Positions 26,101 through 39,035 of a DNA stretch of 64,000 bases are shown here, one piece after another (positions within the stretch are counted from its first letter, which is position 1; every line of letters starts with the position of its first letter). The stretch is taken from assembly GCA_947179155.2 (NCBI GenBank), contig OX359265.1, positions 55,749,040 to 55,813,039 of the forward strand, written 5' to 3'. A program made the translations under genes and the position numbers. The notes beneath the pieces were generated by a model that did not search any database, was not told the origin of the DNA, and was given only the letters and a program-made list of their open reading frames with translations. This DNA is from Hedera helix. Taxonomy: Eukaryota > Streptophyta > Magnoliopsida > Apiales > Araliaceae.

Positions 26101-29100
26101 TATAATATCTATATGATTTTGTGGGACCTGTGGGTTTACTAGAATAGAATTCTGAGGAACGATAGTTCCTGTTTAGTTCTTAGTGGAATTTTGCATTATT
26201 ATGACTCTATAATAGTAATGGTAATATTTTTGTAGATGTTATTGGCATTATCTATTTGTACTTAATATTCGATCATGCAGTGAGGCTCTTCTCAGTTTCC
26301 CCCTCAAACACCCCAAATACCAAAAGGAAAAGACGGAATGAATTTTTTGTTTTTAAATTCAAACAGGCACAGTGTAATGACCCAAGTTTTGCTTTTCCAC
26401 ATTGGTTGCTAATATATCCTTAGTCCCGCATCGCCCCTTTAGCAAAATTCAACTCCTTCCTTAGGCTATAAATAGAATACTACCCTTCTTGTTTTACTTC
26501 ATCAACTTAAGGGCCTCCAATTTTGAATAAGGATCTTGTTGTGTGAGGACTTTTTATAAAAAGACCTCCTTAGTTAAATTTTTGTCATCGAGGACGTAGG
26601 CAATCTGCGAAACTCGTAATTTTTTGTTATGTTTCTTATTTAATTTTTCTGTATTGTTATTATTATTTTAAATATTGTATTTAATTTGTTAGTTGATATT
26701 TTAGGATATTTTGTTAGTAATTAGTATTTTTGCAATGTTATTATTTTTGTAGCTTTAATTATTGTTTTGTATTTAGATTATTAGTTACTAGTTTTGGATT
26801 AATATTATTGGCTTTAATTATTGTTTTGTATTTAGATTATTAGTTAATAGTTTTAGATTAACATTATTTGCTTTAATTATTATTGCTATTTAGATTATTA
26901 TTTTGGCATAATAGTAATATTTGTTTGAAAAATGATTAAATATTGAAAGAATATTTTTATAAATATACTTATAGTTATTTTGAAAAAGAAATAAGAAAGC
27001 TGTTAAATAATAGAATTGTCCTAATTACATTTATTGTTCTAAATTTATATGTAGGAATCGTTCGGCTATTAATTTTGTGTTTAGCACTATCGAGATAAGT
27101 GACTTTCCAAACTATTTAGTATTTTCGAACTGTATAGTGTAGGTGACTTTCCGAACTATTTAGTATTTTGAAATTATCGTTTATAATTATGTATGCTTTA
27201 GTAATTATTCGGATGCCTAAATATATTGTTTCAAAAATTATTATACTTTATTTAAGGCTTCCATTTGAATGAAAATGTTACACTTGTATTTTGTTAAAAA
27301 CTCAGATTAAGTATCAAAATAGAATTTTGATTTAGAAAATGAGATTATGTGATTTTGAACTGTGAAATAAGTATAGTTTTGAATATCGAAAATATTGATA
27401 AATAGTTTTTAGAAATCTCAGTCTGACTATGTGTAGAATCCATTAATGTTTACACTAGTTTCAGAACAATTTAGGACCTACTAAGGCGCACACCTTTAGA
27501 TACCCTTCGGGGACGCTCTTCGGGGCGCGTGCATGATAAGATACCTTAGTAAGAGGCGTATCATTGACATTATCGAACATAAGGGTCGTGTTACAGACTT
27601 ACAGGGTTGTTGTAACCTTAGTCGCAAGGGCTGTGGATTAAAGGATACATCGAATATATTGAACATATCGAAATCGTTTATTGAACATATTGAAATCGTT
27701 TTCAAATTGTGTTTTGTGATTGTTGATTTTGGTTTTGAATATATATATCGACTATTATTATCGAACAAGAAAATATTATTTTCTACATGTTTATTATTGT
27801 TATTGAACAAAAAAGTTATTTCGAAAAAGTGTTTTGTAAACTATATTTGATCACCTAAATAGTAAAGATTGTCATTCACTGAATTTTACCGCTCACCTTT
27901 ACATTAATTTTTACATGATACCTTGTTAAGAGCCGAGCACCGTGAATATTTTTGTGGATGACTAAAGTTCTTTTTTTGTTTAAGACGTTTATTAGTATTT
28001 TGATAAGACTTTTGTTTAATGGAGCTATGTCTCCAAAGTTATGTTTTCAGTATTTAGTTATTTTGATAATGAAAGACTGTTCGGTTTCAAGTTAGTTTCA
28101 TTATTGTTGAGTTATTTTGTTTGTTTTGGGCTGTGTTATTGATATTGTTGCCTTGCGAGTTTTGGGCTTGCGGCGTGTGACACTTCGAGCCTATAGCGGG
28201 TTCGAGGTGTTACACACATGTTGTCACTTTGTTGAATGTACGGTTAACTAATTTGAGTATATAGGTTCTCAAGATATAAGCCAATATAAGTGAGCATTTT
28301 TGGTAGGTCATTTTTCATTTGCTCAAGGTCATGATGTCTTGATTGTTTAAGGTGAATGTGCATACGGGCCTCATAGGGGGGAATTTGTTATTGGAATATG
28401 TCAGGTTCATGTTTATATTGTTATAAAGTTCATTCTGGTTCTTGTTATAGAAGTTGCAATTCCCGTTTACTTCGCACTTTGAAATGTATGTTTCCAGCAT
28501 ATGTAAAACTCAATAAACAAGTGTTAAATAGGTCTTGTTAGATTAACTGTTTGTTTTGTTTTTCAAACTCAATTTGACATTCCTGCACCCAATAAGTATA
28601 AAATTATTGTTTTGCCTTTTCCCCCCTGTGAATTTTCTTTCTAAAACTTGAGATTCAGGTCTTCCCCTAGACGAATTGAAGCTCCAGATGGTAGAAACTT
28701 GCAGCTGCACTTCAGGTCCAGGCTGTCTTTGCCCCTTTTTACTGGAGGTAAAGTTGAAGGGGAACAGGGTGCTGCAATTCATATGGTCTTGGTTGATGCA
28801 AACACAGGCCATGTTGTCACATTTGGACCTAAATCCATTGCAAAGCTGGATATTGTTGTGCTGGAAGGTGATTTTAACAATGAAGATGATGAAGATTGGA
28901 CTCAAGAAGAATTTGAAAGCCATGTTGTGAAAGAGCGTGAAGGAAAGAGACCACTTTTAACTGGAGATCTACAGGTGACACTCAAGGAAGGTGTAGGAAC
29001 ACTAGGGGAGCTTACGTTTACTGATAACTCAAGTTGGATAAGGAGCAGGAAGTTCAGACTTGGACTGAAGGTTGCCTCAGGATATTGCGAGGGCATACGC

Positions 29101-32100
29101 ATACGTGAGGCAAAGACGGAAGCTTTTACTGTTAAAGATCACAGAGGGGAATGTAGGCTGCTGTGTGTTCAGTCTATCTGTTTGGTTAAGGTTTTATTTT
29201 ATACTTTTATTGAATAACTTTCTTTTGCCTTCATAACAGTATACAAGAAACATTATCCGCCTGCTTTAAATGATGAAGTATGGAGGTTGGAGAAGATTGG
29301 CAAGGATGGGTCATTCCACAAGAGGCTAAATAAATCAGGGATATTCACAGTTGAAGACTTTCTTCGACTTGTAGTCAGAGATTCCCACAAGCTAAGAAAT
29401 GTATGTGTACATTATTTAGCTGTAGAATTAGGGTGTACGTGCTCTTTAATTGTCTTCTGACATGATACCATCGGTTGCAGATCCTTGGAAGTGGTATGTC
29501 AAACAAAATGTGGGAGGCTCTCATAGAGCATGCAAAGACTTGTGTTGTGAGTGGGAAACTTTATGTTTATTATCCTGATGACAAAAGAAGTATTGGTGTT
29601 GCTTTCAACAATATTTATGAGCTGAGTGGCCTTATAAGTGGCGAACATTATCAGTCAGCTGATTCTCTTTACGACAGCCAGAAGGTTGGTGATATTTGCA
29701 CCGGCCTCAAAATTTTAGTCTGCAAGAAGTTCATTCTACGTATTTATTTCATGACATCACATTAAAATAAATTGATACTGCATTGCTTGTTCATAATTCT
29801 TGATATATTATCTAAATAAAGAATATAAAAAATCCCTATTAATATCTTATGGGTCGTTCCCTAGTCAACTGATTTGTGGCCACTCATCGCAATCATGGAC
29901 AACTAACTGATCTGTGGCCACTCATTGACAACCAAGATTAAAAGGGAATTGTTAGTATACGCAATAATTAGTATTCGCAGGAACTTCTTGCGGATACTTT
30001 TTACATTAAAAAATTTAGAAAATGTCATAACACTCATTCTCTCTCCTAATCTAACTTTTTTTCTTTCTTCAATCAAATTTTAAAATTCAATAATTTTTTC
30101 GTTATAAATCCTAAAATTTTAATCCATATATCGTTAAAAAGTTCTTGTTAATATCTTTAAAACAAGATTCATTGTTGATATTTTTTTATTTAATTAAAAT
30201 GACCAAAATTGGAGTTAAAATTTTGTATTTTGAAATACACCATTATAAATTTTGGTTGTAACTTTTGTCATTTTAATTACATCAAAACATATCAACAATG
30301 TTTTTTATTTTAAAGATCTTTTTTGAGACTTTTCCCATGACATATAGATTAACAATTTTGAATTTATAGCAAAAAAAGATATTGAATTTGAAATTTGGTT
30401 GAAGAAAGAGAAAATTTTGTTTTAGGTGGGAGAAATAGTTCTGGCCTTTTTTAAATATTTTAACCCAAAAAATATCTTCAAGAAATTCTTACGAATACTA
30501 ATTGGTATCCTCAGGAACTTCTTGCAAATAGTAATTATCCCATTCTATTTACAATAATAAACGGTTAAGGATGGGTTGACTGGAGAATGACTGATAGCCA
30601 GCGGTGGCTATGGATCACTCCCTTATATATATATATATAATATAAATATTCTTTTTTAAAATCAAATTTTGAAATATTTTCATTTCAAAATCGTTCGGAA
30701 CAATTGGCTTCGGGGATAAAGGGGATCTCTTGGTTAGGCGTCTGCGATATGAATCTATTTAATTCTAGTCAGTATTATTATGATTATTTTAAACTATCTA
30801 AAGAGTACTACTAATTTTAAGATTTATTATTTTCAATGCTTAAAAAAATTATGTCAATTTTAAATTAAAAAATGTCATAAATTGACTTCTTTTTTTTATA
30901 AATAAAATCAATATTGATCTTATATTTTGAACCGGGGGAGTATTATATTTTCAATAAGTTACTGGCATTAAGATATTTCCATTACGTGTGTGAGTTGTAT
31001 CAATGGTGCAAGTATTTTCATGAGAGTACTTGTGCCACATTGGTAAGCAAAGCCTCCGAAGCTAGTATATCAAATTACGATCTACTGTACTCATTGTCAT
31101 GTAATTCCAGTTGGATGATCTAACTTGGTAGCAGTGTTCAAATTAGCTTGGTCTCGCTTTATATGTTTGTTACATTCCACGTCTGCCACGAGGTCACATG
31201 TAAAGGAGTGAAAGCATATTTCGATATTGGATAAAAAAGCTCCTAAAGCTACTATACGAATATGGATCCAGTTGGCTACCTACTCTTTCTGATGAAATAA
31301 TCAGTCATAAACAATCACCATCAGATCGCATACAATTATGCTTATACATATACGAACAGAAGAGAAACACATTAACTATTATGGTATCTGTTTTTCTAGT
31401 GAAAGTTTATCCAGAGATTTGGATGCAATATTTCAATTTATAATACATTTGTTTCTACAGGTATACGTTGATTCTTTGGTGAAGAAAGCATACGACAATT
31501 GGAACCAAGTTGTAGAGTATGATGGCAAGTCACTCCTGAGCTTTAAGCAACTTACGAGGTCGAACACATCTCAAGTTGAACTCCCAATGGGTGCAATAGA
31601 TTATCCTAATGCTTTGGGTAATCAGAGTCCTCCACGTTTTCCAGTTCCAGTTCCTTCTGAACCATCTACAATGGATCCAAGCCTGCTAATTGCAGGTAAT
31701 CAATTTTTCCAGCCTCCCCACCCCTGCCTGCTTTCGTATAAGTAGGTTGATTTCACACAGTTGACCATATTATCTATATACAAATTGCATATAGGATAAC
31801 AAGGCTAGTTGTGCTGGAAAAGTCCAAAATTACTTGCTTCCAACACAGAACTTTGAAATTGTCAGGATTCAATGTTAATTGTTAACATGTCCTGCAATTT
31901 CTTCTCAACTACCATCTGCTTGAAGTGTGTAAATATGTTTATCTATAAATTATAGAGTGCTTGGGGAAGGGCTGTAATTGCAAACAAGGAAATGAGGCAA
32001 ATAGTAAGAGTTCTTTTAATTGTATTTTTATGAGTAAATTTTTTTGATCATTTCTTGATTTGTTTGTGTACCCAAGGGACAGTATGTTGACCATTTCTTG

Positions 32101-33562
32101 ATTTTCTGTGTCATCATTTCAATTTTATCAGATGTTGCCAAACGGACAATGGGTAAAAGAGTTCTCTTAATTAACAACTTCCTCGGCCTAATTCTGAAAT
32201 TGTAAAATCTTTCCCTTTGGATCCAGACCTAGACCTTGATCAGTTTTACACCTTGATCAGTTTTATAATTCAGGCTGTTATCATAAAGAAGTAATAATCA
32301 GGCACTTTAAACATGCTACTTGATTTATGCTGTGAACATTTCAAGAAAACTTATTAATCTCCCTTTAATATTATATAAAAATGGTGATATTATTATAAGA
32401 TTAGTAACAGAAAGTTCCGTCATGCTGTGTCTATTGCTTGGTATAGAGACCATGAAATTTATGCTACGTGTTTTTCTAGAACAATTTTTGGTGTTGATAC
32501 TGTTGGACTTTATCTAGTGTTACATGGCTATATTGTGTTCAGATTCAACAGTGAATCTGGGCTGGATCAGTTTCAATAAGATAAATTCATCCTCGTGCTA
32601 GATGGCTGATGCTACAAATATGTGTACCTTTCATGTGTTATGATTAGGATTATATTTTTCAGCATCATTTAGGAGGTTATTTTCACCAGTTAGGATGTCC
32701 CCAAGAAAACAAGAAAGTTATAGGGTTAACCAGGCTTTACTCACACTCAAACTAGATTCCCGACTGTAGATATGATTGTTGGGCACCTGCAAAGTTATGG
32801 TTGCTTTGTTGCTTGCCACATGATCTTATGTTGATGATCTCCATCTCTCCTCTCTCTTTCTAACACACACATAAAGACACGCGAAAAGACATATTTGAGG
32901 TTATTTTTGATAATATATAATGCATATGAATCTTTGTTATTTTATTGCTATTTTATTGCAATTCAGGTTATAAAGACAGTCTAGCAACTAGATACCCGAG
33001 TCAGTCTCAGTATGCAAACTCCAATTCCCATGCTCAGTTTGATAGCACTCCATTTGCTCCACATGACCAGCAAATCAGTAACTCTCAGCAGATGCAAAGC
33101 ACAAGATATGATAACAGGGTTGGACTGGCACTTGGTCCACCACAATCATCATCATCATCATCATCATCATTACAGACGCTCAATACTTCTGTTCAGCACT
33201 CGAGCCTTAACCTGTTTGAAGACTGGCCCCAAAATGGGGACAAGGGTGTGGAGGACTTCTTATCAGAGGAGGAAATTCGCATTAGAAGTCATGAGATGCT
33301 TGAGAATGAAGATATGCAGCATCTTCTTAGACTGTTCAGCATGGGAGGTAATGCCTCTGTTAATGGGCCAGAAGATGGGTATGCTTTCCCATCGTACATG
33401 CCTTCACCATCACCAAATTTCAGTTTTGACGAGGATCGGAACCGTCCTGGTAAAGCTGTTGTGGGTTGGTTGAAAATTAAGGCTGCAATGAGGTGGGGCT
33501 TCTTTATCCGTAAGAAAGCAGCTGAAAGGCGGGCACAAATTGTAGAGTTAGAAGATGATTAA
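23178..33562 (+). CDS. CBP60B: CBP60 family calmodulin-binding transcription factor (CBP60B-like)
   Basis: Exons: 23178-23284, 24500-24575, 25709-25773, 28659-29152, 29240-29400, 29481-29684, 31461-31695, 32967-33562. They total 1938 nt, or 645 aa, all GT-AG and phase-compatible. The start MQTRYMERTNSMRGKR with a basic ERKRPALAS stretch matches the CBP60B-type N-terminus. The conserved CBP60 DNA-binding region follows (LPLFTGGKVEGEQG, EDWTQEEFESHVVKEREGKR, SSWIRSRKFRLGLKV, YKKHYPPALNDEVWRLEKIG, ILGSGMSNKMWEALIEHAKT). The C-terminal end VVGWLKIKAAMRWGFFIRKK is the basic amphipathic calmodulin-binding helix. Family members are nuclear regulators of immunity and salicylate genes. A (TCA)n run near 33145-33170 encodes eight serines. 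Intron 3 holds a solo LTR; intron 6 holds nested inverted repeats. Confidence 0.96.
26373..28214 (+). mobile_element. Solo LTR, about 1.84 kb, family B, in CBP60 intron 3
   Basis: It starts TGTAATGACCCAAG and ends CGAGGTGTTACA, flanked by CACAG (26368-26372) and CACAT (28215-28219), a 5-bp duplication with one mismatch. A TATAAATA box is at 26467-26474. No internal domain or second LTR is present. It is unrelated in sequence to the family A LTRs. It sits between CBP60 exons 3 and 4, in the same orientation as the gene, so its promoter could drive an N-terminally shortened transcript. Confidence 0.75.
29848..30625. repeat. Nested inverted repeats (MITE-like) in CBP60 intron 6
   Basis: The inner element, about 29943-30541: the left end GGGAATTGTTAGTATACGCA and the segment GTATTCGCAGGAACTTCTTG are matched on the opposite strand at the right end (GTATTCGTAAGAATTTCTTG, GGGATAATTACTATTTGC). 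The outer pair GTGGCCACTCAT...GTCAAC and GTTGACTGGAGAATGA...GTGGCTATGGATCACTCCC is inverted around it. This suggests one MITE inside another. Boundaries are approximate and no clear target duplication was found. Confidence 0.55.
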
Positions 33563-34163
33563 TCTTCAGTGTGAAAATGTGGGGTATTGGATGTTGAAGA
33601 TCTTTATCGCTGCAGTTACTAACTCGACAATCTGATGGTCTTCATCATTTCAACTTAAGTGGAAGGTATTCAGGACAACCGAAATTTTAATTCTGGGATT
33701 CCCTGAAGACCTCAGTTATGTAGCAGACATAAATTATTTCCGTGTACAGTTGCCTGTACAGAATGATGCTTGTTCATTTCTTTTGAACTGGTTTCTGAAT
33801 GATAAATGGGTTTCAGGACCCCCAAAGATTATTGGTTGTTGATTGTGATTTATACCTTTTGGATATCTTTACAACTTATTTAACGGAACATTTATGATAG
33901 ACAGAGCTAGCTGTAACCTATATTATACAATTAAACCCATGTAAAAGAATAGTGTAATTGTGTTTTGAAAGATCTATTTTTGTGACAGAATTCTATAGAA
34001 CTCCTCCCATTTGGTGTGCATGTCAATAAAAGTAAAATATAAAAAATGTACTTATTTGTATAGCCAGAACATCCCAAACCGATGTTCACAAATGGAATAA
34101 AATTCTGTTGTACAAAATCAAACAATCCCAGAAATGAAAGAAGTCGCGCTAGCAGTCAGAAAA
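33563..34163. other. Convergent 3' region between CBP60 and the XTH pseudogene
   Basis: Contains the 3' UTR of CBP60 (plus) and, toward 34163, that of the XTH pseudogene (minus). AATAAA-like signals occur near 34026 on plus. No gene seen. Confidence 0.5.
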
Positions 34164-35442
34164 CTACAAAGAACATTCTGAAGGGAGGCCCTGTGGGTAT
34201 CGCTTTGCGTCCGCACAGTAATTGTAAATTATGTAATTCTGTTGCACCCATTCAAGCCTCTCCTGGCTTATGCTATCCAACTCTTGAGTCATCCATGCAG
34301 TTGATGATGAAGAATTTGAACTGCAAGAAGATGCTCCCGCAGATATTATGCAAGCATTAGCGCTGAAGTTCCTATAAGACGCGGTGAAGGGAGCCCGAGT
34401 CCAGTCGGTCTTCACTTGCCCACCTCGTGTTGCCCAGTCGTCCACGTTCCAAAGGCTTGAGATTATCCTCATCGGCTGGTTCTTTGGGAATGGAACACCC
34501 ATCGATTAAGCCTTTTTGTAGTCTCTAATGGTTGTGCGATCCACCGAAAATCTGAAATGGAGAGAAAAAATCTTTTAACTGATGAATTTACTGTTGAGAA
34601 ACACTTCTAACCAACTAATGTACTTGAATTTACTGTTGTGCCATCCACCGAATGTTTGGGTACTGACATAATTCGCTGGGGATTCCACAGGATGGAGTAG
34701 GTGTGAAAATCTGCAGTTGGATCAAACCAAAGATGGAATTGTTGTTCCCTGTTGCCCTTACCTTGGCTAAAAACATTAGTATGAACAACGCATGGATCAC
34801 CACTAAGGTTTCCCAAAAATTCAGTCTATCTCGTCATGGGTTGATCCATTTGATGCCAACTGCAAACAAAACAACCGAGTGACTGTGATTCTACGACAAC
34901 TTATTTGATTATTCACTTGCGATATTCAAAACCCATCTTTCTTGCATTGCCCTAGCTCAGTCACAGATTTGAAGGAAATAAAAGTACTCCATTTCATTAC
35001 AAAATATTAGACATACATTTCTAAAACGAGACTTTGGACAAAAGCCAAACTTTGATGTCACTTTATAATCTAAATTTAAAAATGTATCTTTAATTTTGGA
35101 ACAGATTGAAAAGGAAAATATATGTCTAATTCTAGAAGGGAGAGTGAGTATTAATCTGCAGCTAAGAAATTAAGGAACTTGACTTGCGTAAAAATTGGTG
35201 ACAGTGCTGGCTGGGTTTCCAGGTACAAGCTTGATTTGCATGTCAATCTTACCACATAGATACTCATTCTTGGAAGCATGAGCCAGAGTATACATCCAGT
35301 GAGAGAGTGACAAGGTCTCCGTTGACGTCAAGAATCTTACCGCGGCCTTCGCCCCAAATGATTTGAATTTCTTCATTGAAGCAGCCGTGAAGCAGCAACT
35401 AGCTAGAAGGAGTAGCATTGAAGTTGAAGAACAAGAAGCCAT
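34164..35442 (-). pseudogene. XTH pseudogene (xyloglucan endotransglucosylase/hydrolase)
   Basis: A three-exon XTH on minus starting at ATG 35442 (MASCSSTSMLLLLASC, a signal-peptide-like start). Exon 1 breaks twice: the segment reading EEIQIIWGEGRGKIL lies in a different frame from the start, and SKNEYLCGKIDMQIKLVPGN lies in yet another. In exon 2 the active-site box, normally HDEIDFEFLG, has lost two bases after GAC (about 34825), creating a stop and shift that removes the catalytic glutamates. In exon 3 the expected KNAES is KKA-stop-S just upstream of 34502. The rest (GVPFPKNQPMRI, DDWATRGGQVKTDWTRAPF, C-terminal cysteines) is well preserved, so inactivation is fairly recent. A TATATATA box at 35503-35510 is intact. 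Confidence 0.93.
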
Positions 35443-37147
35443 TGATATATGAGAAGGAGAGAGTAGTTTTGTGAGAAGATTAGATTTAGATACGAAGGTG
35501 GGTATATATAGGAAAGTAGGAATTTCCAAAAAATGATGGCCTAGAGTATTGGACTCTATTAATTTGGAGGACACATGTGGCTAAATAAAAAATTGCTCTT
35601 ATTTTTATCTTACATGCCTCCACAGAAGAATTTTTAATTGGTGTACGAAGTAGCTTTTGTGGTCATTAGCGAGTCTAGTACTGTAGTTGATTTGGTCCAA
35701 TTACTTGTTAGTTAATTGATGTCTACTTATACACGGAAGAAACAACACGAGCAATTTTCATTCGACTGGGGACAAACCTACACCTGGTCATAATTTCAAT
35801 AACCGGAAGTTTGAAAAGGTTATATTCTCAGTCTCTGTGTTGGACTGAGGTAGTACAATAATATTTTACATTATCAGTGAATCATATATTATTTATTTGC
35901 TAGGGAGAGTTTCTTTTTACTTTTTAAAATTTTCTCCATAAGCATTTTATGGTTTGTCGAGGATATTGTTAAACATAAGTATTTATAATTTCCCTTTCAA
36001 TGCTGAATTTAATGATTATAATCTGTTATTATAAAGAATTATTTCTAAATTTGTCCTGGACATGTTTTAATATGCATAAAAATAATATCAAAACATGACA
36101 TGAAATTTTCTTACATGTTATTTCTTGAGCTATTTCCAACAAGCAGCTCTTAGAGAGACTGCCGCCACTTTTTCATATATGATGTTCATATAAGCCCATA
36201 AGTTGTTGGACATTAATTTATTGCAATTTTTTGGTGTGGATTGGGGAACAAAATGATTGAATAATAACATAGAATATTAATAGATGAAAAATAAAAAAAT
36301 AAAAACACACGATATACTTAGATTCAATAATTTGGCTAGTCCTACTTGTCTGACATATTTATTAGATGTCTCACACTTACACACCATATAATTATTTTTA
36401 TATAAACTAAAAAATCCTAGTTACTATAACATGGGCTCAAACTTAATACATTAATAAACTAAAGACTGGATTATTAATAAATTTTCAAATTCAATTACAC
36501 TCTTGCGCTTTACCCTCGACTATTGTAATGATCATTAGTCTAACCCGTTAAAATATGAACTAATTTCAATAAATATTTTAAAAAATAAATTACACTATTA
36601 AAATAAAATTCAATAAACTCGATAATTTTAAATTTAAACATATCATATTAATCTCAACATTTGATCACCAGTAAATATTACTATAGTCAACGTATTAATT
36701 ATAAATAGGTAAGAAATTAATTTAAGGTGGTTGTGAAAATAAAATGGATGCCACCAAGGTGACAACCCATTGCTATTCTTGTTTTTAATGACGACCAATG
36801 CTTGAGGAGTTGTTGATCGATAATGATTGATGATAGACTATCTATATGTCACCCGGCCTTTGAATTTGACCCAATAAGAAACGATAATTTTAATCGACTT
36901 CTTGACCCTCTTTCTACATATATTAAATTTGTTTAGCAAGGACACACGTACTTAACCATAATATTTTATATAATTATTATTTAAAATTTAAAGCTAGTTG
37001 GTATCGCCAACTTTTACGTGGACCAAGCGATTCTGAACCTGCCATGCATTTTCTGAACCAAACCACGTACGTGTAATAACCGTACTGGCACTTCGCTTTT
37101 GTTAATGTCTTTCTTTTTAGTTTTTACACACACACACTGTCACACAC

Positions 37148-37178
<31 letters not shown>

Positions 37179-37660
37179 GGGAAAGGTTATATCAATAAGT
37201 TTAATTGTTCTTTCTACAAAATATATATAAAATAATCAACAAAATTACTACGTAACAAAGATTACATTATATATTTTGATGGTGTATCTGTGAATATAGG
37301 AAATACTCTATTCGTCGCAAAATATAAAAATATTAAATTTACATGTGTAAATATTAATTCCTTATATGATATTGTATTAGTTTTGAGTTTTTGACCCCTT
37401 TTTTCTCAAGAAAACATATTATCTATCCACTTGTTTTTATTTTGTTTTCTCTCTCTTCTTATAATTAAAAATTTATATAACTAGAAATAAAAGGAAAGAT
37501 GACAGTTACAGTGAGCCTCTTCTTGCTAGTAATTATATATTATTGTTAACGTTTGAATTTGGCAGCCGAACAATTATAGCATACAAGATCAAAGATATGG
37601 TAAAGTGTAGTCGATCATTTATTAATTTCAGAAAAGAAAAATAAATTGACTCGTGGGAAG

Positions 37661-37692
<32 letters not shown>

Positions 37693-37754
37693 CAAAAAGA
37701 AGTACGTAAAGGAATGAAAAATTACTACAGTGTGAGCTCTCACATTACACATTT
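35443..37754. other. Intergenic, between XTH pseudogene and XTH on minus
   Basis: AT-rich sequence without a convincing gene. The first 70 bases hold the pseudogene promoter. A CA/TA microsatellite is at 37126-37178 (CACACA, CATACATA, then TATATA) and a (TA)n run at 37661-37690. Confidence 0.5.
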
Positions 37755-39035
37755 TTAGGACATGTTACACTCTGCGGGCATCCCTTGAGGAAATCTCTTG
37801 GCGTCCGTACAATAATTGTAAATCATATAGTTTTTCTGCACCCATTTTAACCTCTCCTGGCTTGTTGCGTCCAACTCTTCTGAGAGCCACCCACCGTCGC
37901 TAGAGGTGTCAGCGTTGAATTTCCGGTATGAAGCAGTGAAGGGTGCTTGAGTCCAGTCCGTCTTCACCAGCCCACCCCTTGTAGCCCAATCATCCGCGTT
38001 CCATAAGCTTGAGTATATCCTCATAGGTTGGTTCTTCGGGTATGGAACTCCGATGGACTCCGCATTTTTATACTCTCTAATGGGTGTGCCATCCACAGAG
38101 AATCTGAAATTTAATGGATGGGCTAGAAAAAATTAATTTAAGTAGTCTAAATAAGTACTAGAAATTAAGCTACCCCAAATTAATTATGTTATTTGGATTG
38201 GAAAAAAAAAAGAATGGTGGGGTAATTTTGAATTACAAAGTACTTACATAATGCGTTGCGGGTTCCAAAGGATGGAATAGGTGTGAAAATCAGCAGTTGG
38301 GTCGAACCACAAGTAGAATTGTTGCTCTCTGTTACCCTTGCCTTGGCTGAACACATTAGTGTGAACAATGTAAGGATCACCACTCAAGTTTCCCAAGAAT
38401 TCAAAGTCTATCTCATCATGGGTTGAGCCTTGTGAGGACAACTGCAAATTAAGCACACAACATGCACGATTTAATCATTAGACAAAATTGATTAAGATCT
38501 TGTAGGCATAATACGTTTGATGCACTGACAGTATAACTGTGCAAACACAAGCAATAATAGGTTTGTGACACCATATAAGTGTGTAATTATTGTCCAAGCA
38601 TATGTTCGTCAGTGACGTATTACAATTCTTTTAACAGTTATTATAAAATTTGCATACCATGTTAGAACTTAGAAGTTTAATCCAAAGATTTGAGGCAGAA
38701 TTATGTGTGTTGGCATAATTTTGAAATTAAGAGAAAAATACATATGTACTTACGTAATAGGCAGTTACGGTCCCGGCAGAGTTTCCAGGGACAAGCTTGA
38801 GCTGTATATTAATCTTTCCAAATAAATACTCCTTTTTGGACTGGAAGCCCGACCCCGAGGCCTTGTCGAGCGAAAGCGTAAGAAGCTCTCCGTCGTTGAG
38901 AATCTTGGCGCGGCCATCGCCCCAAGTGATGTCGAATTCTTGGCTTAGGTTACCAGCAGCTGAAGCAACCAAAAATGCGCCAACCATGAGAGCTATCATC
39001 AGCTGTATTTGAATTGAAGAAAATATTGACGCCAT
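37755..39035 (-). CDS. Xyloglucan endotransglucosylase/hydrolase (XTH, GH16), copy 2
   Basis: Exons on minus: 39035-38754, 38441-38248, 38103-37755; 825 nt, 274 aa, all GT-AG and in phase. The N-terminus MASIFSSIQIQLMIALMVGA is a signal peptide, cleaved near SAAGN, so the enzyme should be secreted. The GH16 core includes FDITWGDGRAKIL and the active-site box HDEIDFEFLGNLSG: the first Glu is the nucleophile, the last Glu the acid/base, and NLSG is an N-glycosylation site. The C-terminal XET extension has DDWATRGGLVKTDWTQAPF and YNYCTDAKRFP. Similar to the XTH22-26 type. Oddity: the loop that in its paralogues reads DAC...SSSC is shortened to NADTSSDGGW, so this copy lacks one conserved pair of cysteines. 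A TATA box (CTATAAATA on minus) lies near 39137-39145. Confidence 0.95.

Noticed and set aside
33012..33473. 153-codon frame with a His run on plus
   Set aside because: It is the shifted frame of the last CBP60 exon; the His run comes from the TCA repeat read as CAT.
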